Shown here piece after piece: positions 1 through 5,434 of a stretch of 9,068 bases of DNA (positions are counted from its first letter, which is position 1; each line of letters starts with the position of its first letter). Position numbers and translations under genes: made by a program. The notes beneath the pieces were generated by a model. It did no database searches, was not told the DNA's origin, and saw nothing but the letters and a program-made list of their open reading frames with translations. This DNA is from JBCCJA01 sp039045975 (GTDB lineage Bacteria; Planctomycetota; Planctomycetia; Planctomycetales; Planctomycetaceae): the NCBI GenBank assembly GCA_039045975.1, contig JBCCJA010000092.1:1-9068 (forward strand), written 5' to 3'.

Positions 1-125
1 CATGCAGATTCGGTCGGGCCGGCCCCCGCGTGCCGCTTTTCTATACCCGGTTGGGTCCGCGGGGGGGACGGTGTCGGCCGCTTCGCGAGTCTCCGACAAC
101 GGTCCGCACAGCGGACCCTACGGAC
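1..125. other. Left-edge non-coding stretch
   Basis: No gene can be supported between the window edge and the stop codon of the DUF4349 gene. The stretch holds a strong GC hairpin (listed separately) and a TATAGA hexamer on the minus strand at 40-45, which could be a -10 element for a gene leaving the window leftward. The first three bases read ATG on the minus strand, but a gene cannot be argued from three bases. Confidence 0.5.
101..117 (-). terminator. GC hairpin after the DUF4349 gene, possible terminator
   Basis: GGTCCGC at 101-107 and GCGGACC at 111-117 form a perfect 7-bp stem around a 3-nt loop. On the minus strand it starts 8 nt after the TGA of the DUF4349 gene, which is where an operon terminator would sit. 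The tail after the stem (GTTGTCGG) is only weakly U-rich, so intrinsic termination is uncertain. It could instead be an mRNA 3' end protector or a copy of a dispersed palindromic repeat. Confidence 0.45.
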
Positions 126-1049
126 TCAATCGTTAGCGGAGCTTACGGAATCGACCTCACGCCGACGCCCCTGAAGACGACGCAACACGAGCCAAAAGCT
201 TCCGGAAAGAAGCCCGCCCCACAGAACAACCGCGATCCCGTACCGGACCACGAACAGCACGAAACCCTCGCCGGATTTTACGAGATCTTCGAGCGCATCC
301 TCCCACGCCAGCTCGATCTCCCGCCCGAACGGCGGGGCCTTCGGCGGCTCGTAGTCGCGTTCCTCGCGAGCGTTGACGGTAATCGTGCTCCACGCGACGC
401 GGTTTTCGAGGTAACGGAGTTGGCCCGCGATCCGCTCTACGTTGGTCCGCACGCGGGCCAATTCGCGTTCGACGTCGAGGACCTCTTCCAGCTTGCCGTT
501 GCGGACTTCGAGCAGCTCCGTGATGCGGGCTTCGAGTCGTTCGAGGTTGGTCTTTCTGGCCGACAGGTCGATGTATTTCTCGGTGACGTCTTGGGCGTTT
601 TCGGACTGCGACTCGACGACGCCGAGGCCGCCGAGCGAAGCCAACAGCCCGCCGTACGAACCGGCCGGCACCCGCAGCGTCCATTGTCCCGAGGGTGTCC
701 GGCCCGACGTGACCGACTGAGATGAGCCGGTGACGTAACCGTCCGCCGCTCTGGTCGCCGTCCTGAGGGCGTCGGCAAAGAAGGCGAAGTCATCGACCAC
801 GAGCGACAGCGTCGCGGTGTAGACGATCTTCGCGTCGTCACGGACGACGGGGGCGTCCGGCTCGAAGTCCGCGAAGTCGCGATCGACCGCGTCGGCGGGG
901 CCGTCGAAGCTCGCTTTCGTGACTTCGGACCGCAGAGCCCGATCCGAAACCTCAGGTTGAGTTTTCCCGCGGGTCCCTGAGCCGCAGCCGAGAGCGAGGA
1001 AGACCAGAAGTATCGGGATCGAACGCGACGCGACCACGGCAGACCTCAT
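126..1049 (-). CDS. DUF4349 domain lipoprotein with C-terminal membrane anchor
   Basis: A 307-residue envelope protein of the DUF4349 family, whose molecular function is unknown. The N-terminus is basic then hydrophobic and ends at Cys22 (LALGC), a somewhat weak lipobox because position -3 is Ala. The DUF4349 core runs from about residue 74 to 228. It has the first strand (IVYTATLSLVV), the RVPAG segment at 126-130, DVTEKYIDL at 154-162, and a heptad-rich coiled coil at about 163-215 that ends in LEN and the STITV strand (221-225). A hydrophobic segment at about 262-290, followed by a basic stretch (RRLQGRRR), looks like a membrane anchor with a positive cytoplasmic tail, usual for this family. 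The ATG start has no clear Shine-Dalgarno. The gene lies 42 nt after ribE and is probably the last of the bshB1-pssA-ribE operon. Family assignment is strong; lipid modification is inferred. Confidence 0.9.
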   Translation of the reverse strand: MRSAVVASRSIPILLVFLALGCGSGTRGKTQPEVSDRALRSEVTKASFDGPADAVDRDFADFEPDAPVVRDDAKIVYTATLSLVVDDFAFFADALRTATRAADGYVTGSSQSVTSGRTPSGQWTLRVPAGSYGGLLASLGGLGVVESQSENAQDVTEKYIDLSARKTNLERLEARITELLEVRNGKLEEVLDVERELARVRTNVERIAGQLRYLENRVAWSTITVNAREERDYEPPKAPPFGREIELAWEDALEDLVKSGEGFVLFVVRYGIAVVLWGGLLSGSFWLVLRRLQGRRREVDSVSSAND

Positions 1050-1083
1050 CGGGCGAACGTCGGGTAGAGAACCGTCGCCCGAT
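1048..1083. repeat. 9-bp inverted repeat over the DUF4349 start
   Basis: ATCGGGCGA at 1048-1056 is perfectly repeated in inverse at 1075-1083, with an 18-nt spacer, in the gap between ribE and the DUF4349 gene. In minus-strand RNA the 3' arm includes the first two bases of the DUF4349 AUG, so the hairpin would partly hide that start codon. No U-tract follows, which argues against a terminator. A role in translation control or as a protein binding site is inference; chance in GC-rich DNA is possible. Confidence 0.4.
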
Positions 1084-1091
1084 CAGACGCC

Positions 1092-1718
1092 TTACGTCCC
1101 CGCCGAGTTCCCCAGAAACTTCTGGACGTACTTGCCTAGCACGTCGGTCTCGATGTTCACGACGTCGCCGATCTGTCGATCGCCCAGCGTCGTCTCCGCC
1201 AGCGTGTGCGGGATCAGCATGATCGAGAACGACGTCGCCCCGACGTCGACGACGGTCAGGCTGACCCCGTCGACCGCGACCGAGCCCTTAGGCACGAGCT
1301 GCTTCGCGAGCGCGGCGTCGAGGTTGAACGCCATGTCGATCCAGTCGCCCCGCTCGACGACCGACGCGACCGTCGCCGTGCCGTCGATGTGGCCCTGCAC
1401 GAAGTGACCGCCGAGCCGGGCGTCGGCCCGCAACGCCCGCTCGAGATTGACGCGGTCGCCGACGGCGAGCTTCCCGAGGTTCGTCTTCGCGAGCGTCTCG
1501 TGCCCGGCCTGCACGCGGATCGCCGGTTTGCCGAACCGCTTGAGGGCTTCGATGACCGTCAGGCAGCAGCCGTTGTGCGCGACGCTGTCGCCGACCGCGA
1601 TTTCGATCGTCTCGCCGGTCACGAACGTGAACGGCAGCTCGACGGAGAAGGTCGTGTCGTCTTCGCCCCGCTCGACGGCACGGACGATACCGACGTCTTC
1701 GATCAGGCCGGTGAACAT
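1092..1718 (-). CDS. ribE: Riboflavin synthase, alpha subunit
   Basis: A 208-residue riboflavin synthase, which dismutates two 6,7-dimethyl-8-ribityllumazine molecules to riboflavin and 5-amino-6-ribitylamino-uracil in the cytoplasm. It begins with the hallmark MFTGLIE and has two lumazine-binding barrels. Barrel one carries DSVAHNGCCLTV (about residues 48-59). Barrel two opens near LGGHFVQGHIDG and carries the matching GSVAVDGVSLTV. The C-terminal trimerisation helix contains NIETDVLGKYV. Length is typical. The start at 1718 is chosen over longer readings because MFTGLIE is the family N-terminus and a good Shine-Dalgarno (GAGGA at 1728-1732) lies 9 nt upstream inside the previous gene. The ATG shares one base with the TGA of the phosphatidyltransferase gene (TGATG), implying translational coupling. 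No FMN riboswitch is visible and no other riboflavin gene is nearby. Confidence 0.97.
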   Translation of the reverse strand: MFTGLIEDVGIVRAVERGEDDTTFSVELPFTFVTGETIEIAVGDSVAHNGCCLTVIEALKRFGKPAIRVQAGHETLAKTNLGKLAVGDRVNLERALRADARLGGHFVQGHIDGTATVASVVERGDWIDMAFNLDAALAKQLVPKGSVAVDGVSLTVVDVGATSFSIMLIPHTLAETTLGDRQIGDVVNIETDVLGKYVQKFLGNSAGT

Positions 1719-2614
1719 CAGGGTGTTTCCTCGGTCTCGGGCGACGGGCGCCGCGTGAGCAGGACGGCGAGGCCGATCCCGAGCGGCAGGCCGAACGCGG
1801 CGACGACGAATCCGACCGGCATCAACAGCACGCACGCCGGTTCGAGCACGACAATGGCGAGGACCGCGAGCAGTGTCACGCCCCACACGACCGGCATCGA
1901 CCGCGTCGGGCGGGGGTAGGGCCAAGCCGAGAGCATCGCGACGACGTTGCCGATGACGACGAGGGGCAAAATCTCATAGCCGACCGAGAACAGCCACGAC
2001 AGGAGCGAACTTTCGACCGCTGCGCCGACGGCATCGACGGCGGCGACATAGCCCCAGCCGGTCGCGACGGCGGCGATGGTGCCTCCCGCGAGCGGCGCCG
2101 GCTGCCCGGCCCGCGCGGCGGTCGCAGACGCGCTCCACGCCAACCGGAACGCGAGCGCCAGTCCGTGGGCGAACGACAGGCCCGCGGCCAGCCATGTCGT
2201 GAGGACCTGAACGGAAGCCGACGGAGCTTGGACCGGATTTCCGACGGGCGATCCGGCAGCGACCGTTTCCGTCACCGTCGCGAGCGCGTCCGCAGGAATT
2301 GACGGTACGTCCTGCGCCAGTGCGACGAGACAGGCGGCCGCCCCGAAACCGAACGCGATCGCGTCGCAGATCGCGTCGAGATAGCGGCCGAACGTCGATG
2401 TCGCTCCGAGGGCCCGCGCGACCGGCCCGTCGACGGCGTCGATCACCGCCGCGAGCAGAACCAGGCCCCCGCCGAACAGCAGCCGCTCGGCCGCGGTCGG
2501 CATCAGCACTGTCGCCGCGACCGCCGCGACGCCGCAAAGCCCGACGAGTGACGTGACGCAGGCCGGGACGACGTAACGCCACGTCGCGACCGGCGGCTGC
2601 TCAGACGAGTCCAT
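1718..2614 (-). CDS. pssA: CDP-alcohol phosphatidyltransferase, probable phosphatidylserine synthase
   Basis: A 298-residue integral membrane enzyme that would transfer a phosphatidyl group from CDP-diacylglycerol to an alcohol, probably serine. The complete family signature is present: D59, D62-G63, A66-R67, G76, D80 and D84, with the exact spacing D-x2-DG-x2-AR-x8-G-x3-D-x3-D. These residues bind the divalent metal and CDP. About eight hydrophobic segments can be drawn (near 14-38, 45-58, 82-100, 137-158, 175-199, 206-230, 240-265 and 267-287). The order TM1, TM2, motif, then RLAW (157-160, where PssA has RLARFN) and QPAPLAGG (171-178, where PssA has a GLPxPAA-like loop) favours PssA over PgsA. 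A polar insert at about 101-135 is unusual. GAAGGG at 2620-2625 supports the ATG start. The gene overlaps bshB1 by 14 nt and ribE by 1 nt. No phosphatidylserine decarboxylase gene lies in the window. The family is certain; the serine substrate is inferred. Confidence 0.82.
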   Translation of the reverse strand: MDSSEQPPVATWRYVVPACVTSLVGLCGVAAVAATVLMPTAAERLLFGGGLVLLAAVIDAVDGPVARALGATSTFGRYLDAICDAIAFGFGAAACLVALAQDVPSIPADALATVTETVAAGSPVGNPVQAPSASVQVLTTWLAAGLSFAHGLALAFRLAWSASATAARAGQPAPLAGGTIAAVATGWGYVAAVDAVGAAVESSLLSWLFSVGYEILPLVVIGNVVAMLSAWPYPRPTRSMPVVWGVTLLAVLAIVVLEPACVLLMPVGFVVAAFGLPLGIGLAVLLTRRPSPETEETP

Positions 2615-3410
2615 CGAGGCCCTTCACGCCGACCGGTTCGCGGGAGTGCAGCGGCTCGCCGTACGTCCGGCCGATCGCCCAACCCCAATATCGGCCGCGG
2701 GCCGCCAGGTCGTCGAAGACGGTCGGGAATTCTTCCGGCCGGCCCTCGATCACCTGCGAGGCGTAACAGCGGACCGCCTCCAGCTTCCGGTCGAAGTGTT
2801 CCGAGACGTCGACGACGAACGAGGCCGGCTCCGTGATCCGCAGGTGGACGCTGAAGTAGTACAAGATCTTCGGCGGGTGAAACGGCGTGCCCGGCAGGTC
2901 CGATTTCGACAGCTTCGCCCAGAACCGGGCGTCGTCGCAGAGCCGGCTGGCGGCGACGTGATCGGGGTGGGCGTCGGTCGGGAAGGGGGCGAGGATGGTC
3001 GTCGGTCGCGTTAATCGGAACACTCCGGCAAGCGCCCCCCGCGCGGTCAGGTCGCCCTCGCGGAGCCGTCGGTTCGGCAGCCCGAGGTTGTGACGCCACG
3101 TCAGGCCGAGGACGTCGGTCGCGGCGGCGGTCTCGGCGGCACGGCGTTCGGGGCTGCCGTGCGGTGTCGGCTCGCCGTCGGTCAGGTCGAGCACGCCGAC
3201 CCGTTTTCCGGCCGCCAGCTCGGCCAGGATCGTGCCGCCGACGCTGATCTCGGCGTCGTCGGGATGGGCGGCGACGACGAGCACGTCGAGCGGTCCGCCG
3301 TCGGGTTCGGTCCCGACGTTCGGTGCCCCGACGTCCGGGCGTACCGAATACGCGCCGTCGGGCAGAGTTCCCGTCGACGCGGACGGCGTCGTTCTGCTAT
3401 CGCCCGGCAA
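2601..3410 (-). CDS. bshB1: PIG-L/LmbE deacetylase, BshB1-like
   Basis: A 269-residue zinc N-deacetylase of the PIG-L (LmbE) family. It most resembles BshB1, which deacetylates N-acetylglucosaminyl-malate in bacillithiol synthesis. The AHPDDAE motif (48-54) supplies His49 and Asp52 as zinc ligands and Asp51 as catalytic base. HPDH (148-151) supplies the third ligand, His151. BshB1-like blocks follow in order: DLTDGE (75-80), LGLPNRR (109-115), PPKILYYF (179-186), SEHFDRKLEAVRCYASQ (203-219) and GRYWGWAIGRTYGEP (239-253). The start is a TTG supported by AGGA 7 nt upstream. No ATG or GTG gives a full-length alternative: the first GTG falls inside the first beta strand at residue 43. The result is an unusual 40-residue Gly/Pro/Thr-rich N-terminal extension. 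The gene heads the operon with pssA and ribE. The enzyme class is firm; the bacillithiol substrate is inferred, since bshA and bshC are not seen here. Confidence 0.85.
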   Translation of the reverse strand: MPGDSRTTPSASTGTLPDGAYSVRPDVGAPNVGTEPDGGPLDVLVVAAHPDDAEISVGGTILAELAAGKRVGVLDLTDGEPTPHGSPERRAAETAAATDVLGLTWRHNLGLPNRRLREGDLTARGALAGVFRLTRPTTILAPFPTDAHPDHVAASRLCDDARFWAKLSKSDLPGTPFHPPKILYYFSVHLRITEPASFVVDVSEHFDRKLEAVRCYASQVIEGRPEEFPTVFDDLAARGRYWGWAIGRTYGEPLHSREPVGVKGLDGLV

Positions 3411-3417
3411 GAGATCG

Positions 3418-3421
3418 TCCT
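3418..3421 (-). promoter_or_regulatory. Shine-Dalgarno for the TTG start of bshB1
   Basis: The minus strand reads AGGA here, 7 nt before the TTG at 3408-3410. It is the main reason for accepting the rare TTG as the start of the deacetylase gene, which otherwise lacks an upstream start codon. Confidence 0.5.
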
Positions 3422-3432
3422 GTGAATCCGCG

Positions 3433-3436
3433 AAGG
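3433..3436 (+). promoter_or_regulatory. Shine-Dalgarno for the small lipoprotein gene
   Basis: AAGG lies 6 nt before the ATG at 3443 and favours that start over an in-frame GTG at 3422, which would add seven residues. The 32 nt between the two divergent genes hold both ribosome binding sites, so promoters for each must lie partly inside the opposite gene. Confidence 0.5.
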
Positions 3437-3442
3437 TTCGAG

Positions 3443-3754
3443 ATGGCCGAAGCCCCCCAGCCGTCGTTCCCGAAGTCGGCCTGGCTGTGGCTGGCGTTGC
3501 CGATCGTGTTCGGGGGCTGTGCGACGTTCGAACTGACCGACGAACTTTATCGCGAGGCCCGGCGATCGACCCGGATGTTCGCCCTCGACACGCAAAAGTC
3601 GGACGCCGAGCCCGGTCATGACGATCCGTGGGGCGACGTCGGCGTCGAAGCGAACAAAGTCCGCCCGGTTGTCGTCGAGAACGACGACTGGTGGGGTAAA
3701 TACGTGATGTCGGAAAAGGCCCGCCAGATCGAGCGTAACCTCGGCGTCGAGTGA
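3443..3754 (+). CDS. Small putative lipoprotein, planctomycete type
   Basis: A 103-residue protein of unknown function. Residues 11-25 form a hydrophobic stretch (WLWLALPIVF) followed by GGC, so Cys26 may be lipidated, although Phe at -3 makes the lipobox poor. The rest is polar and charged. It has an acidic middle (DDPWGDV, DDWW) and ends in SEKARQIERNLGVE. I recall similar S-x-K-A-R-x-I-x-x-x-LG endings in short planctomycete proteins; this is memory, not a search. It is the only plus-strand gene between two minus-strand blocks. It diverges from bshB1 over 32 nt and converges on the receiver gene with a 10-nt gap. Reading frame, ribosome binding site and fit between neighbours make it a believable gene. 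The function cannot be guessed. Confidence 0.75.
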   Translation: MAEAPQPSFPKSAWLWLALPIVFGGCATFELTDELYREARRSTRMFALDTQKSDAEPGHDDPWGDVGVEANKVRPVVVENDDWWGKYVMSEKARQIERNLGVE

Positions 3755-3767
3755 CGGACGGCCGTCA
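3752..3767. terminator. Hairpin joining two convergent stop codons
   Basis: TGACGG (3752-3757) and CCGTCA (3762-3767) pair as a 6-bp stem around the loop ACGG. The TGA of the lipoprotein gene and the TGA of the receiver gene on the opposite strand form the base of the stem. This could act as a compact bidirectional terminator, but the stem is short and neither side has a U-tract. Confidence 0.3.
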
Positions 3768-4208
3768 GGCCTGCTGCGGCTTCGTCTTGCGGGCCGCGCG
3801 GCGGAGCTTGTCCGAGCCCTGCCCGCCGCCCTCGCCCTTCTCGGGCGGGCCGACCGCCTTCTCGACCGCGTCGAGCATGACTTCCATCGCGAACGGCTTC
3901 CGGAAGTAGCCGACCACGCCGAGCATCTCCGCCCACGCCTTGTGACGCCCGCCTTCGTTCGCGGTCATCATGATCACCGGCGGCGCGTCCTCGAGCTTTT
4001 CGAGGAACTCCAACACGGGAAAGCCGCCCATCCGGGGCATCATCATGTCGGTGATGATCAGGTCGGGCCGGGCGGCCGTGATCGCCTGACGGCCCTCTTC
4101 CCCGTTCGACGCCGTGCGGACGCGGTACCCCGCACCGGTGAGCACCGACGAGAGTGTCGAAGAGATCTCGCGGTCGTCTTCGATGACGAGGATCGACGGT
4201 GACGGCAT
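3765..4208 (-). CDS. Stand-alone CheY-like response regulator
   Basis: A 147-residue single-domain receiver. The acidic pocket is E10-D11-D12, the phosphoacceptor Asp54 lies in DLIITDMMMPRMGG, the switch Thr is T82 (MMTANEG), and the conserved lysine is K104 in FRKPF. All residues needed for phosphorylation are present. After the receiver (ending near 120) comes a 27-residue Gly/Lys/Arg-rich tail with no recognisable output domain, so it probably signals by protein contact. No histidine kinase is within the window, which makes it an orphan. The ATG start has no good Shine-Dalgarno. The gene lies 72 nt after trpF on the same strand, and that gap holds an 8-bp inverted repeat, so it may have its own promoter. 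The domain call is certain; the pathway is unknown. Confidence 0.93.
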   Translation of the reverse strand: MPSPSILVIEDDREISSTLSSVLTGAGYRVRTASNGEEGRQAITAARPDLIITDMMMPRMGGFPVLEFLEKLEDAPPVIMMTANEGGRHKAWAEMLGVVGYFRKPFAMEVMLDAVEKAVGPPEKGEGGGQGSDKLRRAARKTKPQQA

Positions 4209-4233
4209 GACGGACTCGGTGCGGCGGCGAGGT

Positions 4234-4259
4234 GTCCGCGGGCCGGAATGACCGCGGAC
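4234..4259. repeat. 8-bp inverted repeat between trpF and the receiver gene
   Basis: GTCCGCGG (4234-4241) and CCGCGGAC (4252-4259) are perfect inverse copies separated by 10 nt. The element lies 21 nt after the trpF stop and 25 nt before the receiver start. It could be a weak terminator for trpF, a leader hairpin, or an operator for the receiver gene. No U-tract follows on either strand. Confidence 0.4.
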
Positions 4260-4280
4260 GTGTGAAGATAACCGAATTCC

Positions 4281-5009
4281 TTACCCGATGCCGGACGCCC
4301 GGCACGCCTCGGCGGCCGCGTCCGAAAATCGACGCGTCAGCCCGACATCTTTGACCGCCGTTTCCGACTCGACGCCCCCGGCCGTGTCGACGCCCCAGGG
4401 ACGCACGGCCGCGATCGCTTCGCCGATGTTCTCGGCGGTCAGTCCGCCCGCCAGGATCAGCGGCGGCCACGCGTCCCGCCGGTAGTCGGCGGCGAGGACG
4501 TCCCACGCGACCGTTTTGCCGGTCCCCCCGAAGACGCCGTCGACGCGGGCGTCGACGAGCACCGCGTCGGGCGTCGCGTCGGCGTCGGCCAACGCCGCGA
4601 GTTCTCTGGAGAGCGGGCCGACGCCGTCGTTGCCCATGCGGAACGCGCGGATCACGGCGACATCGGGCAACGCCCGCTTGAACGCGGCGATCTCCGCCGC
4701 CGTCTCGTCGCCGTGGAACTGGACCGCGTCGAGCCCCACACGGCCGGCCCGTGTGACGACGGCCTCGGGCGGGTCGTTCACGAACACGCCGACCGTCGCG
4801 ACGCGGCCGGCGGCGGCTTCAGCGATCTCGATCGCGGCTTCGTCGGAGACGTATCGCGGTGATCGCGCGAAGAAGTTGAGGCCGATCGCGTCAACGTGGC
4901 CGGCCGCCGCGATCACGTCGGCCGGCGCGCGGTAGCCGCAGGCTTTCACCCAGACGCCGCCGGCGTCGGTGGTGCGGTGTCGCAGTTTTTTGATCAGTGG
5001 TGACGCCAC
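4281..5009 (-). CDS. trpF: Phosphoribosylanthranilate isomerase
   Basis: Converts N-(5-phosphoribosyl)anthranilate to the carboxyphenylamino-deoxyribulose phosphate in tryptophan synthesis, using a cytoplasmic TIM barrel. Visible landmarks are VKACGY with catalytic Cys24, LDAVQFHGDE (93-102), LVDARV with the catalytic Asp153, FGGTGKT (160-166), AGGLTAENI (187-195), and GVDTAGGVE (206-214), the phosphate-binding end. The form given here is 242 residues from a GTG at 5009. TrpF proteins usually begin just before the K-x-CG motif and are about 205-220 long, so a GTG at 4949 (222 residues) is also possible. Neither start has a Shine-Dalgarno. No other trp gene lies in the window, so the gene is isolated from its pathway, and its neighbours (a small lipoprotein and a receiver) suggest no shared role. 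Confidence 0.95.
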   Translation of the reverse strand: MASPLIKKLRHRTTDAGGVWVKACGYRAPADVIAAAGHVDAIGLNFFARSPRYVSDEAAIEIAEAAAGRVATVGVFVNDPPEAVVTRAGRVGLDAVQFHGDETAAEIAAFKRALPDVAVIRAFRMGNDGVGPLSRELAALADADATPDAVLVDARVDGVFGGTGKTVAWDVLAADYRRDAWPPLILAGGLTAENIGEAIAAVRPWGVDTAGGVESETAVKDVGLTRRFSDAAAEACRASGIG

Positions 5010-5057
5010 GGGTCGCTCGGGACGGTTTCGGTGAACGTCCCAGAATACGCCGACGCG

Positions 5058-5282
5058 TTACGGCGTGCCGCCCGCGTCCTGCCGGACCTTGTATTCCTCG
5101 ATCGCCCGCACCGAGTTCGACAGCAGGAACTCGTCGCCGGCCGGGAAGAACTGCACGTCGTCGCGGAGGTAATGGGGCGACGGGAGCGTCTGCCCGGCGA
5201 TCTGCGACTGGCAGCCGGCCGTCGCGACGGCGGCGAACAGGAGCAGTGTCAGCGCGGCGGGCTTGCGAACGGACGTCTTCAT
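5058..5282 (-). CDS. Very small lipoprotein, planctomycete type
   Basis: A 74-residue protein with a clear lipoprotein signal: basic start (MKTSVRKP), hydrophobic core (LTLLLFAAVA) and a TAGC lipobox with Cys24. The 50-residue mature part (QSQIAGQTLPSPHYLRDD, then VQFFPAGDEFLLSNSVRAIEEYK) resembles short planctomycete lipoproteins I recall with a YxxDDVQ(Y/F)FPxGxEF block; no search was run. The ATG at 5282 is chosen because the signal peptide begins there. A longer reading upstream would be Arg-rich shadow sequence. A GGGGA lies about 10 nt upstream, a weak ribosome binding site. The gene sits 48 nt upstream of trpF and 152 nt after the GspE-like gene. It is likely attached to the outer membrane or periplasmic face. 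Function unknown. Confidence 0.78.
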   Translation of the reverse strand: MKTSVRKPAALTLLLFAAVATAGCQSQIAGQTLPSPHYLRDDVQFFPAGDEFLLSNSVRAIEEYKVRQDAGGTP

Positions 5283-5340
5283 GGCGTTTTCGTCCCCGTG
5301 GTGGCGTGTCGCCCGCCCGGCGTCGGAACGCGGGCGTGGA

Positions 5341-5355
5341 TGGGCCGCAGGCCCA
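5341..5355. repeat. GC hairpin with 3-nt loop
   Basis: TGGGCC (5341-5346) and GGCCCA (5350-5355) form a perfect 6-bp stem around GCA, in the gap between the GspE-like gene and the 74-residue lipoprotein gene. Its build (GC-rich stem, 3-nt loop, just after a minus-strand gene) matches the hairpin at 101-117. No U-tract follows. It may be a terminator-like or dispersed palindromic element. Confidence 0.4.
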
Positions 5356-5396
5356 CAGACAACATCGACGGGGGCACGGCCGCCTCTCTCGCCAAA

Positions 5397-5423
5397 ATCG
5401 GCGAAATCGGCCGAATCGGCGCA
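5397..5423. repeat. Three 9-bp direct repeats
   Basis: Three tandem units share ATCGGC followed by GAA, CGA and GCA, immediately downstream (minus strand) of the GspE-like gene. They sit in the 152-nt gap before the small lipoprotein gene. The array is short and imperfect, and could be slippage product or a weak binding-site cluster. Confidence 0.4.
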
Positions 5424-5434
5424 GCCGGAACGCC

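Noticed and set aside
1..45. Possible start of another minus-strand gene (ATG at 3-1 with TATAGA at 40-45)
   Set aside because: Only the start triplet is inside the window, there is no Shine-Dalgarno, and a matching -35 element is not visible.
30..725. 231-codon plus-strand open frame
   Set aside because: It is antisense to the DUF4349 gene, which has clear family motifs, and shows no domain or ribosome binding site.
1092..1718. FMN riboswitch or full riboflavin operon around ribE
   Set aside because: The bases upstream of ribE are coding sequence of pssA, and no other riboflavin gene is present in the window.
1719..1925. 69-residue N-terminal extension of riboflavin synthase
   Set aside because: It overlaps the end of the phosphatidyltransferase frame, is Arg-rich and precedes the universal MFTGLIE start, which has its own Shine-Dalgarno.
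3616..4506. 296-codon minus-strand open frame
   Set aside because: It is an Arg-rich out-of-frame reading across the receiver gene and the end of trpF, which both carry full catalytic motifs.
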